Assembly: GCF_021272345.1 (NCBI RefSeq)
Contig: NZ_JAJSDQ010000012.1
Coordinates: 1-50,847, forward strand
Source of the DNA: Ornithinimicrobium sediminis
GTDB lineage: Bacteria; Actinomycetota; Actinomycetes; Actinomycetales; Dermatophilaceae
DNA length: 50,847 bases
Direction of reading: 5' to 3'
A program made the position numbers and the translations under genes. The notes below the pieces were generated by a model. The model saw only the letters and a list, made by a program, of their open reading frames with translations. It searched no databases and was not told where the DNA came from. Shown one piece after another: positions 8,141 to 17,925 of the stretch. The first letter of the stretch is position 1. Each line of letters starts with the position of its first letter.

Positions 8141-8931
8141 GACGACCCACCGCCGTGCTCCTGGGCAGCGGCGCGGCGACGTTGGCCGCTGACCTGCTGC
8201 TGCGCCACGGCCCGGCGCCGGGCGGACGGGCTCGCTGGACCCGGTCCAACCACGCGGGGGCCGAGGTGACCCTCCTGGAGGGGGTGGCGCTGGTGGCCGG
8301 CACGACGGTGCCGCTGGCCGTCGTCGACCCGGCCTCCGCCGTGGTGTCCCTGGGAGCGGGACTGACCGGCGCGGTCGACGACCTGCGGCCCGACGCGGTC
8401 CGCAAGGGTCTCGCGGGGCACCTGGGAGCACTGGCCCGTGGCGAGGTCACCGTGGGCGCGCTGAAGATCGTGGGGCTGCTGGCCACCGGGCTGGCGGGGG
8501 CAGCTCCCGGCGCCCGCGACCGGCCGGTCCACGACACCCTCGTGCAGGCCGCGATCGTGGCCGGCTCGGCCAACCTGGCCAACCTGCTCGACCTCAGGCC
8601 CGGCCGTGCCCTCAAGGTGGGCCTGCTGAGCGGCATACCGCTGGCGCTGCACGACACCGGGTCCCCGGCCGCCGCCGCGGTCGGGGCGGCGACCGTGCTG
8701 CTGCGGGACGACCTGCGCGGCAGGTCGATGCTGGGTGACACCGGCGCCAACCCCCTGGGTGGCCTCGTCGGGCTGGCCGCCGCGCGCAGAGGCACCGCCG
8801 GACACCGCCGTGCCCTGCTGGCGGCTCTGACGGCCCTGACGCTAGCCTCGGAGCGGGTCAGCTTCACCCGGGTCATCGAGTCGACTCCTGGGCTGCGTGA
8901 GCTGGACGCCTGGGGACGACCGCCGCGATGA
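8137..8931 (+). CDS. MraY/WecA-like polyprenyl-phosphate sugar-phosphate transferase, divergent
   Basis: Encodes 264 residues of mostly membrane helix. Aligned by eye with the MraY/WecA superfamily, it keeps the Asp pair in GAVDDL (81-82), a Lys in ALKIVG (110), the NxxNLxD-like motif NLANLLD (146-152) and LGDTGAN (199-205). It is shorter than MraY (about 360) and lacks the C-terminal histidine motif of MraY and WecA, so its substrate may differ. The family transfers sugar-1-phosphate from a UDP-sugar to a lipid phosphate on the inner membrane face. It overlaps the upstream gene by GTGA and the MurJ-like gene by ATGA, so it is part of one transcript. Family assignment is fairly secure; reaction and substrate are inference. 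Confidence 0.72.
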   Translation: MRRPTAVLLGSGAATLAADLLLRHGPAPGGRARWTRSNHAGAEVTLLEGVALVAGTTVPLAVVDPASAVVSLGAGLTGAVDDLRPDAVRKGLAGHLGALARGEVTVGALKIVGLLATGLAGAAPGARDRPVHDTLVQAAIVAGSANLANLLDLRPGRALKVGLLSGIPLALHDTGSPAAAAVGAATVLLRDDLRGRSMLGDTGANPLGGLVGLAAARRGTAGHRRALLAALTALTLASERVSFTRVIESTPGLRELDAWGRPPR

Positions 8932-10565
8932 GCCCCCCCAGCCCCCGGCTCGTCGTCGGCGGCATGGCCGCTGCCGCGGGCCTGGTGGCGGTCACGACCC
9001 TGCTGTCGAGGGTGGTCGGCCTCGGTCGCTGGGCGGTGTTCTCGCACAGCGTGGGCACGACCTGTCTCGGCCAGGTCTACGCCAGTGCCAACCAGGTGCC
9101 CAACGTGCTGTACGAGATCGCCGTCGGGGGCGCGCTCGCCGCCGTCGCGGTGCCCCTGGTAGCGGCGATGCTCAACGTCGGCCGGGAGGCTGACGCCGAC
9201 CGCACCGCCTCGGCACTGCTCACCTGGGCGATGACGCTGCTCGTGCCGCTCAGCCTGCTGGTGGCGGTCGCGGCGGACCCGCTGGCCGGGCTGCTGCTCG
9301 GCTCGGCCGACGGCTGCGACCAGCAGCCTGCACGGGAGGCGGGCGCTCTGATGCTCGTCGTCTTCGCTCCCCAGATCGCGCTGTACGGCCTGGGCGTCGT
9401 CCTCACCGGCGTGCTGCAGGCACACCGGCGCTTCCTCGCGGCAGCGCTGGCCCCGCTGCTGTCCAGCCTGGTCGTCATCGCGACCTACCTGCTCTTCGCC
9501 ACCCTCTACGACGCCACCGTCCCCGTGCAGGACGTGCCGCGCAGCGGGGTCCTCCTGCTGGCCGGAGGCACGACGCTGGGCGTCGTGGCGCTCAGCGTCC
9601 CGCTGCTGCTGCCGAGTGTCCGGGCCGGGGTGCGGCTGCGCCCCACCTGGCGGTTCCCGTCCGGCACCGCGTCCCGGGCGCGCGTGCTGGCGCTGGCGGG
9701 AGTGCTGGCCGTCGTCGCCCAGCAGGTCACCGTGCTCGGCACGGTCCTGGCCAGCAACCGCGTGGGGGTCGGCACGATCAACGTCTACACCTACGTCCAG
9801 ACGATCTACCTGCTGCCGTATGCCGTCCTGGTGGTGCCGCTCGCCACCGTCGCCTTCCCACGGCTCACCGCCCCCGACGAGGCCGGTGAGGTGCTGCTGC
9901 GCACGGCACGGGCGGTGCTCGCCGCCGCGCTGCTCGGAGCCCTGGGACTGGTCGCGGTCCGCCGTGACATCGGAGCCGTGTTCCTGTCGATCGACGCCGG
10001 CTCGGCCGGTCCGGGCCGTGCCGCCCTCGACGCGCTCCCCGTGGCGGTGGCCGCGTTCGCGCCGGGCCTGGTCGGCTTCGGGCTGGCCGCCCTCCTCACC
10101 CGGGCGCTGTATGCGGTGGGGCCACCCACCCGAGCCGCCGCCTGCGTGGCGGCTGGCTGGGCCGTGGCCGCCGTCGGGCCACTGGTCCTGCTGGTGCTGC
10201 CGGGACGGGCGGACGTCGCCGTGGCCCTCGTCGTGCTGGGCGCTGCGTCCAGCCTGGGGATGACGCTGAGCGCCGTGCTGCTGCTCGGCCAGGTGCGGGC
10301 GGCCTGGGAGGTGCCGGCGCTGCGTGGTGCCGGTCGCACCGCCGCTGCCGTGACACTGGCCGGGGTCGCGGTCGTGCTGGCGCGCGAGGCGCTCTCGCTC
10401 AGCGGGTCGGTGCCGGTCCAGACGGGGTGGGGTGGTGCCCTGGTCATGGCCGGTGCCACCGGCGTCGTGCTCCTGCTCGCCGTGCTCGCGGCGCTGCGCG
10501 CGGTGGACGCACCGACCTACGCCTCGGTGGTGGGTGCGCTCACCCGCCGTGGTGGGGGAGACTGA
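8928..10565 (+). CDS. MurJ-like lipid flippase (MOP superfamily)
   Basis: Encodes 545 residues with about 13-14 predicted membrane helices. The N-terminus has the MurJ/MviN pattern LLSRVVGLGRWAVFS and then ANQVPNVLYEIAVGGAL, equivalent to the conserved PN-L-EGAF region. MurJ flips lipid-linked saccharides such as lipid II outwards. Actinobacteria usually carry the essential murJ near the chromosome origin, so this may be a second copy for another lipid-linked glycan; that cannot be tested here. Overlap with the phosphoglycosyl transferase (ATGA) and the glycosyltransferase four bases downstream support one assembly pathway. Confidence 0.82.
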   Translation: MSPPSPRLVVGGMAAAAGLVAVTTLLSRVVGLGRWAVFSHSVGTTCLGQVYASANQVPNVLYEIAVGGALAAVAVPLVAAMLNVGREADADRTASALLTWAMTLLVPLSLLVAVAADPLAGLLLGSADGCDQQPAREAGALMLVVFAPQIALYGLGVVLTGVLQAHRRFLAAALAPLLSSLVVIATYLLFATLYDATVPVQDVPRSGVLLLAGGTTLGVVALSVPLLLPSVRAGVRLRPTWRFPSGTASRARVLALAGVLAVVAQQVTVLGTVLASNRVGVGTINVYTYVQTIYLLPYAVLVVPLATVAFPRLTAPDEAGEVLLRTARAVLAAALLGALGLVAVRRDIGAVFLSIDAGSAGPGRAALDALPVAVAAFAPGLVGFGLAALLTRALYAVGPPTRAAACVAAGWAVAAVGPLVLLVLPGRADVAVALVVLGAASSLGMTLSAVLLLGQVRAAWEVPALRGAGRTAAAVTLAGVAVVLAREALSLSGSVPVQTGWGGALVMAGATGVVLLLAVLAALRAVDAPTYASVVGALTRRGGGD

Positions 10566-10569
10566 CCCG

Positions 10570-11700
10570 ATGTCGCACGTGCTGATGGTCACCGGTCTCG
10601 TCGCCGGAGGGGTGGGCCGGCACGTCGCACAGCTGACCCGTGGGCTCGTCGGCCGGGGGCACACCGTCACGGTGGCCTGTCCCGCCGTCGTCGCCACCGG
10701 GTTCGCCCTGGACGACGCCGGTGCGGCCGTGGTGGAGGTGGAGGTGGGGCCGCGCCCGGCGCCGCACCGCGACCACCGTGCGGTCACCCGCATCGGGGAG
10801 GCGATGGCCACGGCCGACGTAGTGCACGCGCACGGGCTCCGGGCGGGTGCTCTGTCGCTCGCCGCTCGCCGCCGCCGCTCGCGCGCCACGGGTCTGTCGG
10901 TCCCGCCGCTGGTCGTCACGCACCACAACGCCGCCCCCGACGGGCCGGTCGCCGCTGCCGTCCACCGTGCGCTGGAGCGGGTGGTCGTCCGGGGCGCCGA
11001 CGTGCTCCTGGCGGTGTCACCGGACCTTCTGGAGCGTGCCCGTCGGCTGGGTGCGGGGCAGGCGGCGCTCGCGGTGGTGCCGGCCACCCCGCGTGCCCCG
11101 CAGCGGACGGTCGGTGAGGTGCGGGCAGGCCTGGGCCTGGACGAGGGCGAGCGGCTCCTGGTGACGGTGGGCCGGCTGGCGCCGCAGAAGGGCTTCGACC
11201 ATCTGCTGGACGCCCTGGGCACGCTGCGTGGCGACCAGCCGCGGGCGGTGCTCGTGGTGGCAGGAGAAGGGCCGCAGCGCGCCGCGCTGCAGCGCCGGAT
11301 CGACCGCGAGGCCCTGCCCGTGCACCTGCTCGGTGCACGCGAGGACGTCCCCGACCTGCTGTCCGCCGCGGACGTCGTCGTCTCGGCGGCGCGCTGGGAG
11401 GGACAGCCCGTCTGGCTGCAGGAGGCGCTGGCGGCGGGTGCCCCCGTCGTGGCGACCGACGTCGGCGGGACCGCGACGGTGCTGGGCGACGCCGGCCTGC
11501 TGGTGTCCGAGACCGAGCCCCTGGTCGTCGCGCAGGCGCTGGCCGAGCAGGTCGGGCTCGTCCTGGCAGACCCCGGCCTGCGAGCCGCCCTCGCCGAGTC
11601 CTCGGTCGCACGGGCCGCCGAGCTGCCGACGGTCGAGGAGGCGGTGGATGCGGCGCTGGCCGCCTATGCGCGTGCCGTCCACCCGCAGCGCCCGGTGTGA
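10570..11700 (+). CDS. Glycosyltransferase, GT4 family (GT-B fold)
   Basis: Encodes 376 residues from the ATG at 10570, four bases after the MurJ-like gene. The N-terminal domain has the glycine loop GLVAGGVGRHV (9-19). The C-terminal donor domain has VGRLAPQKGFDHLLDAL, VVAGEGP and the retaining-enzyme EX7E motif (Glu277 and Glu285 in EGQPVWLQE). It probably adds a sugar to a lipid-linked or membrane acceptor made by the two upstream membrane proteins. Donor and acceptor are unknown. The ATG is chosen because the Rossmann strand HVLMVTGL begins directly after it. Confidence 0.9.
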   Translation: MSHVLMVTGLVAGGVGRHVAQLTRGLVGRGHTVTVACPAVVATGFALDDAGAAVVEVEVGPRPAPHRDHRAVTRIGEAMATADVVHAHGLRAGALSLAARRRRSRATGLSVPPLVVTHHNAAPDGPVAAAVHRALERVVVRGADVLLAVSPDLLERARRLGAGQAALAVVPATPRAPQRTVGEVRAGLGLDEGERLLVTVGRLAPQKGFDHLLDALGTLRGDQPRAVLVVAGEGPQRAALQRRIDREALPVHLLGAREDVPDLLSAADVVVSAARWEGQPVWLQEALAAGAPVVATDVGGTATVLGDAGLLVSETEPLVVAQALAEQVGLVLADPGLRAALAESSVARAAELPTVEEAVDAALAAYARAVHPQRPV

Positions 11701-11702
11701 CG

Positions 11703-11708
11703 TAGGCT
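11703..11708 (+). promoter_or_regulatory. Candidate -10 element TAGGCT for pyrG
   Basis: TAGGCT lies just after the glycosyltransferase stop and eight bases before the pyrG GTG. No ribosome binding site follows, so a leaderless or near-leaderless transcript is inferred. Confidence 0.5.
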
Positions 11709-11716
11709 GGTAGCCC

Positions 11717-13390
<1,674 letters not shown>

Positions 13391-13393
13391 GCC

Positions 13394-14074
13394 ATGAGCC
13401 TGGAGGCACCCCGCCTACGCGGCGACGAGCTGCAGGACCGCATCGAGCCACGCCCCGTCCGGGAGACGAGGCTGGTCTACCGGGGCCGGGTCTGGGACGT
13501 GCGCCGCGACACGGTGGACCTGGGCGAGGCCGGCGCGGTCGAGCGTGACTACGTCGAGCACACCGGGGCCGTGGCCGTGCTGGCGCTGCGGCAGGACCGC
13601 GGTCTGGACGAGGTCCTGATGGTGCAGCAGTACCGTCACCCCGTGCGTGCGCTCGAGTGGGAGCTGCCCGCCGGGCTGCTCGACGTCGAGGGCGAACCGC
13701 CGCAGGAGGCGGCGGCGCGCGAGCTGGCCGAGGAGGCCGACCTCGTCGCGCGGCGCTGGGACGTGCTGGTCGACTACGTGTCCTCCCCGGGCGGCATGTC
13801 GGAGGCGCTGCGGATCTTCCTCGCACGCGACCTGGCGGACGTGCCGGTGGCGGACCGGCACGACCGTGCGGCCGAGGAGGCCGGCATGCCCGCCCGGTGG
13901 GTGCCGCTCGACGGGGCGGTCGAGGCCGTCCTGGCCGGCCGCGTGCGCAACGCCACGTCCGTCGTCGGTGTGCTGGCGGCCCGGCAGCTCGGCGAGCACG
14001 GCTGGCGTGGGCTGCGCGGTGCCGACGCGCCCTGGCCCGCCCACCCGGGACGGGGCCCCCGCGACGACGCCTAG
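13394..14074 (+). CDS. NUDIX hydrolase, ADP-ribose pyrophosphatase type
   Basis: Encodes 226 residues three bases after pyrG. The NUDIX box runs through LLDVEGEPPQEAAARELAEE, with the catalytic REXXEE core. The terminal Gly of the consensus is replaced by Asp (EEADLVA). Upstream, VQQYRHPV is typical of ADP-ribose pyrophosphatases, and YVSSPGGMSEALRIFLA downstream fits the substrate-specific part. It matches Rv1700 in position. It likely hydrolyses ADP-ribose to AMP and ribose-5-phosphate. Its stop is TAG, lying within the TAGACT element before aspS. Confidence 0.9.
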   Translation: MSLEAPRLRGDELQDRIEPRPVRETRLVYRGRVWDVRRDTVDLGEAGAVERDYVEHTGAVAVLALRQDRGLDEVLMVQQYRHPVRALEWELPAGLLDVEGEPPQEAAARELAEEADLVARRWDVLVDYVSSPGGMSEALRIFLARDLADVPVADRHDRAAEEAGMPARWVPLDGAVEAVLAGRVRNATSVVGVLAARQLGEHGWRGLRGADAPWPAHPGRGPRDDA

Positions 14075-14077
14075 ACT
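14072..14077 (+). promoter_or_regulatory. Candidate -10 element TAGACT for aspS
   Basis: TAGACT overlaps the NUDIX stop codon. Transcription would begin near 14084, leaving a leader of about 33 bases with GAGGA at 14104-14108, eight bases before the aspS GTG. The same hexamer precedes efp and metK. Confidence 0.5.
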
Positions 14078-14116
14078 GTCCTGGTTGCCTACCCCGACCT
14101 CACGAGGAATACCACT

Positions 14117-15919
14117 GTGCTCCGCACCCACCAGGCCGGCGTCCTGCGCGCCGAGCATGCCGACCAGTCCGTCACGCTCACCGGGTGGGTCGCCCGGCGA
14201 CGGGACCACGGCGGTGTCGCCTTCCTGGACCTGCGTGACGCCTCGGGCGTCGTGCAGGTGGTCGCCCGCGACGAGGTCCTCGCCGAGGGCGGGGCGCACG
14301 AGCTGCGCAACGAGTACTGCATCAGGGCGGCCGGGGTCGTCCGGGCGCGCCCCGAGGGCAACGCCAACCCCGACCTGCCCACCGGGGACATCGAGGTCCT
14401 CGTCTCGGACCTGGAGGTCCTGAGCGAGGCGGCGCCGCTGCCCTTCCAGATCGACGAGCGGGTCTCCGTCGGTGAGGAGGCCCGCCTGCGCCACCGTTAT
14501 CTCGACCTGCGCCGGCCCGGGGCCGGCTCCGTCGGCGCCAACCTGCGCCTGCGCAGCAAGGTCAACGCGGCGGCCCGCGACCTGCTCAACGGACAGGACT
14601 TCGTCGAGGTGGAGACCCCGACGTTGACGCGGTCCACGCCCGAGGGTGCCCGCGACTTCCTGGTGCCCGCGCGGCTGCAGCCCGGCAGCTGGTACGCCCT
14701 GCCGCAGAGCCCCCAGCTGTTCAAGCAGCTGCTCATGGTCGCCGGCCTGGAGCGGTACTACCAGATCGCACGGTGCTACCGCGACGAGGACTTCCGTGCC
14801 GACCGCCAGCCCGAGTTCACGCAGCTCGACATCGAGATGAGCTTCGTCGAGCAGGACGACGTGATCGAGCTCGGCGAACAGGTCGCCCGGGCTGTCTGGG
14901 GTGTCATCGGGGTCGACCTGCCGACACCGTTCCCGCGCCTGACCTACGCCGAGGCGATGCGGCGGTTCGGCACCGACAAGCCCGACCTGCGTTTCGGCAT
15001 CGAGCTGGTCGAGTGCACCGACTACTTCGCCGGCACGCCCTTCCGGGTCTTCCAGGCACCGTATGTCGGGGCGGTCGTCATGCCCGGCGGTGGCAGCCAG
15101 CCGCGTCGCCAGTTCGACGCCTGGCAGGAGTGGGCCAAGCAGCGCGGCGCGCGCGGCCTGGCCTACGTCACGGTGGCGGAGGACGGGACGCTCGGCGGGC
15201 CGGTCGCCAAGAACCTCTCCGACGCCGAGCGCGAGGGCCTCGCCGCCCACGTGGGGGCACGGCCGGGCGACGCCGTCTTCTTCGCCGCAGGACCCGTGAA
15301 GTCCGCCCGGGCCCTCCTGGGTGCCGCCCGCCTGGAGGTCGGCCGTCGCTGCGAGCTCGTGGACGAGTCGGCCTGGTCGCTGCTCTGGGTCGTCGACGCG
15401 CCCCTGTTCGAGCCGGCATCGGAGGCGGTCGCCGCCGGTGAGGTGGCCGTGGGTGGCGGAGCCTGGACCGCGGTGCACCATGCGTTCACCTCACCCAAGG
15501 CGGAGTTCCTCGGCACCCTGGAGGACGACCCCGGGTCGGCTCTCGCCTACGCCTACGACCTGGTGTGCAACGGCAACGAGATCGGCGGCGGGTCCATCCG
15601 TATCCACCGGCGTGAGGTCCAGGAGCGGGTCTTCGCGATCATGGGCCTGAGCCGGGACGAGGCCGAGGAGAAGTTCGGCTTCCTGCTCGAGGCGTTCAAG
15701 TTCGGCGCCCCGCCGCACGGCGGCATCGCCTTCGGGTGGGACCGCATCGTGGCGCTCCTGGCCGGCACGGACTCGATCCGGGAGGTCATCGCCTTCCCGA
15801 AGTCCGGCGGCGGCTTCGACCCGCTCACCGCGGCGCCGGCCCCGATCACCCCCGAGCAGCGCGCCGAGGCGGGCGTGGACGCGGAGCCCGAGGACGAGGA
15901 CGAGGTCGCCTCCGCCTAG
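14117..15919 (+). CDS. aspS: Aspartyl-tRNA synthetase (probably non-discriminating)
   Basis: Encodes 600 residues of the bacterial AspRS type. The N-terminal OB anticodon domain has [19 protein letters not shown]. Class II motif 1 is [19 protein letters not shown], motif 2 is [19 protein letters not shown] and motif 3 is [14 protein letters not shown]. The GAD insertion lies between motifs 2 and 3. His31 sits where non-discriminating AspRS enzymes have His and the E. coli enzyme has Leu, so this enzyme may also charge tRNA-Asn for GatCAB. The C-terminus is an acidic tail. The stop codon TAG shares bases with the stop of the opposing HAD gene. Confidence 0.96.
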   Translation: MLRTHQAGVLRAEHADQSVTLTGWVARRRDHGGVAFLDLRDASGVVQVVARDEVLAEGGAHELRNEYCIRAAGVVRARPEGNANPDLPTGDIEVLVSDLEVLSEAAPLPFQIDERVSVGEEARLRHRYLDLRRPGAGSVGANLRLRSKVNAAARDLLNGQDFVEVETPTLTRSTPEGARDFLVPARLQPGSWYALPQSPQLFKQLLMVAGLERYYQIARCYRDEDFRADRQPEFTQLDIEMSFVEQDDVIELGEQVARAVWGVIGVDLPTPFPRLTYAEAMRRFGTDKPDLRFGIELVECTDYFAGTPFRVFQAPYVGAVVMPGGGSQPRRQFDAWQEWAKQRGARGLAYVTVAEDGTLGGPVAKNLSDAEREGLAAHVGARPGDAVFFAAGPVKSARALLGAARLEVGRRCELVDESAWSLLWVVDAPLFEPASEAVAAGEVAVGGGAWTAVHHAFTSPKAEFLGTLEDDPGSALAYAYDLVCNGNEIGGGSIRIHRREVQERVFAIMGLSRDEAEEKFGFLLEAFKFGAPPHGGIAFGWDRIVALLAGTDSIREVIAFPKSGGGFDPLTAAPAPITPEQRAEAGVDAEPEDEDEVASA

Positions 15920-16704
15920 CCGGCGGTGGCCTCGCGCCACCACGCGGGCAGGTCGGCGAGGGAGCCCAGGACGGCGTCGGGAGAGACGTCGCCGGTGAGG
16001 TCCGTGGGCGTGAACTTGCCGGTGCGTACGAGCACCCCGGTGAGGCCCGCGGCCTGCGCCCCGGCCACGTCCGAGCGGATGTCGTCGCCCACCATCGCGA
16101 CGTCGCCGCCGGTCAGGCCCAGCTCGTCCACCGCTGCGCGGTAGAACGCCTCAGCGGGCTTGCCCAGCACGACCGCCCGGCGGCCGGTCGCGAACTCGAG
16201 GGCGCGGACGAACGCGCCGGCATCCAGCCGCAGGCCGTCCTCGGCCCGCCAGTAGCGCGTCATCCCCAGCGCCACCAGAGGCGGTCGTGCGTCGTCCATG
16301 AGCAGCCGGAACGCGCGGTTGAGCGTCGGGAAGTCCCAGCCCTGGCCGAGGTCGCCCACGACGACCGCGCCCGCTCCGCTCTCGGCTCCCGGCGGTAGCG
16401 GGTCGGTCGCGGCGAGATCGCCGGCCGTCGCCTCGGGCACGAACAGGGCCGGACGTCCGACGCCACGGGTCTGCAACCAGGACAGTGCCGCAACCGCAGG
16501 TGTCAGGATGCGCTCGGGCGGCACGACGACGCCCATCGAGGCGAGCCGGTCGACCACGGCCTGGCGTGGGCGGGAGCTGGTGTTGGTGAGGAACAGGTAG
16601 GGCACACCCTCGCGGTCGAGCCAGTCGACGGCGCTCCCGGCGCCGGGCACCGGCTCGTGCCCGACGTAGACGACCCCGTCGAGGTCCAGCAGGACTCCGT
16701 GCAT
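15916..16704 (-). CDS. HAD-IIA phosphatase (LHPP/HDHD2-like)
   Basis: Encodes 262 residues on the minus strand. Motif I is [11 protein letters not shown], motif [10 protein letters not shown], the lysine motif [14 protein letters not shown] and the metal site [15 protein letters not shown]. It has the subfamily IIA cap. It is closer to the LHPP/HDHD2 branch than the gene at 1232, judged by the KPAEAFY and VRTGKF motifs. Substrate is unknown. The ATG is chosen because [10 protein letters not shown] fits the family start and CATGAT lies six bases upstream on the minus strand. Convergent with aspS: the two stop codons are both TAG and overlap within the palindrome CTAG. Confidence 0.9.
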   Translation of the reverse strand: MHGVLLDLDGVVYVGHEPVPGAGSAVDWLDREGVPYLFLTNTSSRPRQAVVDRLASMGVVVPPERILTPAVAALSWLQTRGVGRPALFVPEATAGDLAATDPLPPGAESGAGAVVVGDLGQGWDFPTLNRAFRLLMDDARPPLVALGMTRYWRAEDGLRLDAGAFVRALEFATGRRAVVLGKPAEAFYRAAVDELGLTGGDVAMVGDDIRSDVAGAQAAGLTGVLVRTGKFTPTDLTGDVSPDAVLGSLADLPAWWREATAG

Positions 16705-16710
16705 GCCCCC

Positions 16711-16716
16711 ATCATG
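16711..16716 (-). promoter_or_regulatory. Candidate -10 element CATGAT for the minus-strand HAD gene
   Basis: Read on the minus strand, CATGAT is followed by GGGGGC and then the ATG, a 6-base spacing. The divergent 90-base gap (16705-16794) also carries the plus-strand element at 16783. It is weaker than the TAG-type elements. Confidence 0.3.
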
Positions 16717-16782
16717 GCCCCCGGGGTTGCCTGGGGGAGGCAGGTGGTCGCCCGTCGGTGGGCACCGGCTCCCGACGTGGCG

Positions 16783-16788
16783 CAGACT
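16783..16788 (+). promoter_or_regulatory. Candidate -10 element CAGACT for the YbdK-type ligase gene
   Basis: CAGACT is followed by GGCCCC and the ATG at 16795. The 6-base spacing and lack of a ribosome binding site suggest a leaderless transcript. Confidence 0.4.
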
Positions 16789-16794
16789 GGCCCC

Positions 16795-17925
16795 ATGAGG
16801 ACCGTCGGGGTGGAGGAGGAGTACCTCCTCGTCGACCCGGAGTCCGGTCACCCGCTGCCGGTCTCCGAGGCGGTGCTCCGCTACGCCCATACGCACCCGG
16901 CGCCGGGGCACCCGCCCTCCGCGCCGCCCCAGGAGGAGGGCGACGAGGTGGAGGGCGAGTTCCAGCGGCAGCAGGTGGAGATCCACACGTGCACCCGGAG
17001 CAGCCTGGTGGACCTGCGGTCCGACCTGGGAGAGGCGAGGGGACGGGTCAACGCGGCGGCGGCGGACGTGGGCGCGGCCATCGCCGCGCTGGGCACGTCC
17101 CCCCAGCCGGTCCGGCCCGTCACGGTGCCGAGCCCGCGCTACGAGCGGATCCTGAGGCGCTACGGGCTGACCGCCGAGGAGCACCTGACGTGTGCGTGCC
17201 ACGTGCACGTCAGCGTCGAGTCCGAGGAGGAGGGCGTCGGCGTGCTGGACCGGATCCGGACCTGGCTGCCCGTGCTGGTGGCGCTCAGCGCGAGCTCCCC
17301 CTTCTGGCAGGGGCGGGACAGCAGGTACGCCAGCTACCGCACCCAGGCGATGTCCCGGTGGCCCGCCACCGGACCGACCGACCTGTTCGGCTCCGCGCGG
17401 GCCTACCACCGCGTCGTGGACGACCTCGTCGGCAGCGGCGCGCTGGTCGACGTGGCCATGGTCTACTTCGACGCGCGGCTGTCACACCACCTGCCCACGG
17501 TCGAGGTCCGGGTGGCCGATGTGTGCACGGACGTCCGGGACGCGGTGATGCTGGCAGGCCTCGTGCGAGCCCTCGTCGAGACCGAGGCTCGAGCGTGGGC
17601 CGAGGGCCGGCCGCCGTCGGAGGTGCCCACCGCGCTGGTGCGGGCTGCGGCGTGGCAGGCCGCCCGCTTCGGTCTGGACGACGAGCTCCTCCTGCCGCAG
17701 ACCTGCAGGGCCGTGCCGGCCGACGAGGTCGTGCACGCGCTGCTCGACCACGTGCAGGACGCCCTGGACGAGGACGACGGGGCGGACAGTGTCGCCGACC
17801 GGGTCGACGCGGTGCTCACCCACGGCAGCAGCGCGCGGCGTCAGCGCCGGGTGCACGCGCAGTCGGGTCGGCTGCGGGACGTGGTCCGCGACGCGGTGCG
17901 TCTCACCGCCGGTGAGGACGAGTGA
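16795..17925 (+). CDS. YbdK-family carboxylate-amine ligase (glutamate-cysteine ligase 2 type)
   Basis: Encodes 376 residues. The N-terminus has the family motif VGVEEEYLLVD. Further signatures are QQVEIHTCTRSS, the CACHVHVSVES strand with its metal-binding His, and PTVEVRVADVCTDVRDAV. Members condense glutamate with cysteine weakly in vitro, while several act on other substrates. Actinobacteria normally make mycothiol rather than glutathione, and no gshB is next to this gene, so glutathione synthesis should not be assumed. The C-terminal end overlaps the convergent acetyltransferase gene by 23 bases. The ATG is chosen because the EEEY motif must lie near the N-terminus. Confidence 0.85.
   Translation: MRTVGVEEEYLLVDPESGHPLPVSEAVLRYAHTHPAPGHPPSAPPQEEGDEVEGEFQRQQVEIHTCTRSSLVDLRSDLGEARGRVNAAAADVGAAIAALGTSPQPVRPVTVPSPRYERILRRYGLTAEEHLTCACHVHVSVESEEEGVGVLDRIRTWLPVLVALSASSPFWQGRDSRYASYRTQAMSRWPATGPTDLFGSARAYHRVVDDLVGSGALVDVAMVYFDARLSHHLPTVEVRVADVCTDVRDAVMLAGLVRALVETEARAWAEGRPPSEVPTALVRAAAWQAARFGLDDELLLPQTCRAVPADEVVHALLDHVQDALDEDDGADSVADRVDAVLTHGSSARRQRRVHAQSGRLRDVVRDAVRLTAGEDE

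Noticed and set aside
7803-11222. Open reading frame of 1139 codons on the minus strand
   Set aside because: It lies opposite five well-supported plus-strand genes, has low-complexity Arg/Ser/Ala composition and no domain. Long antisense frames are expected at this GC content.
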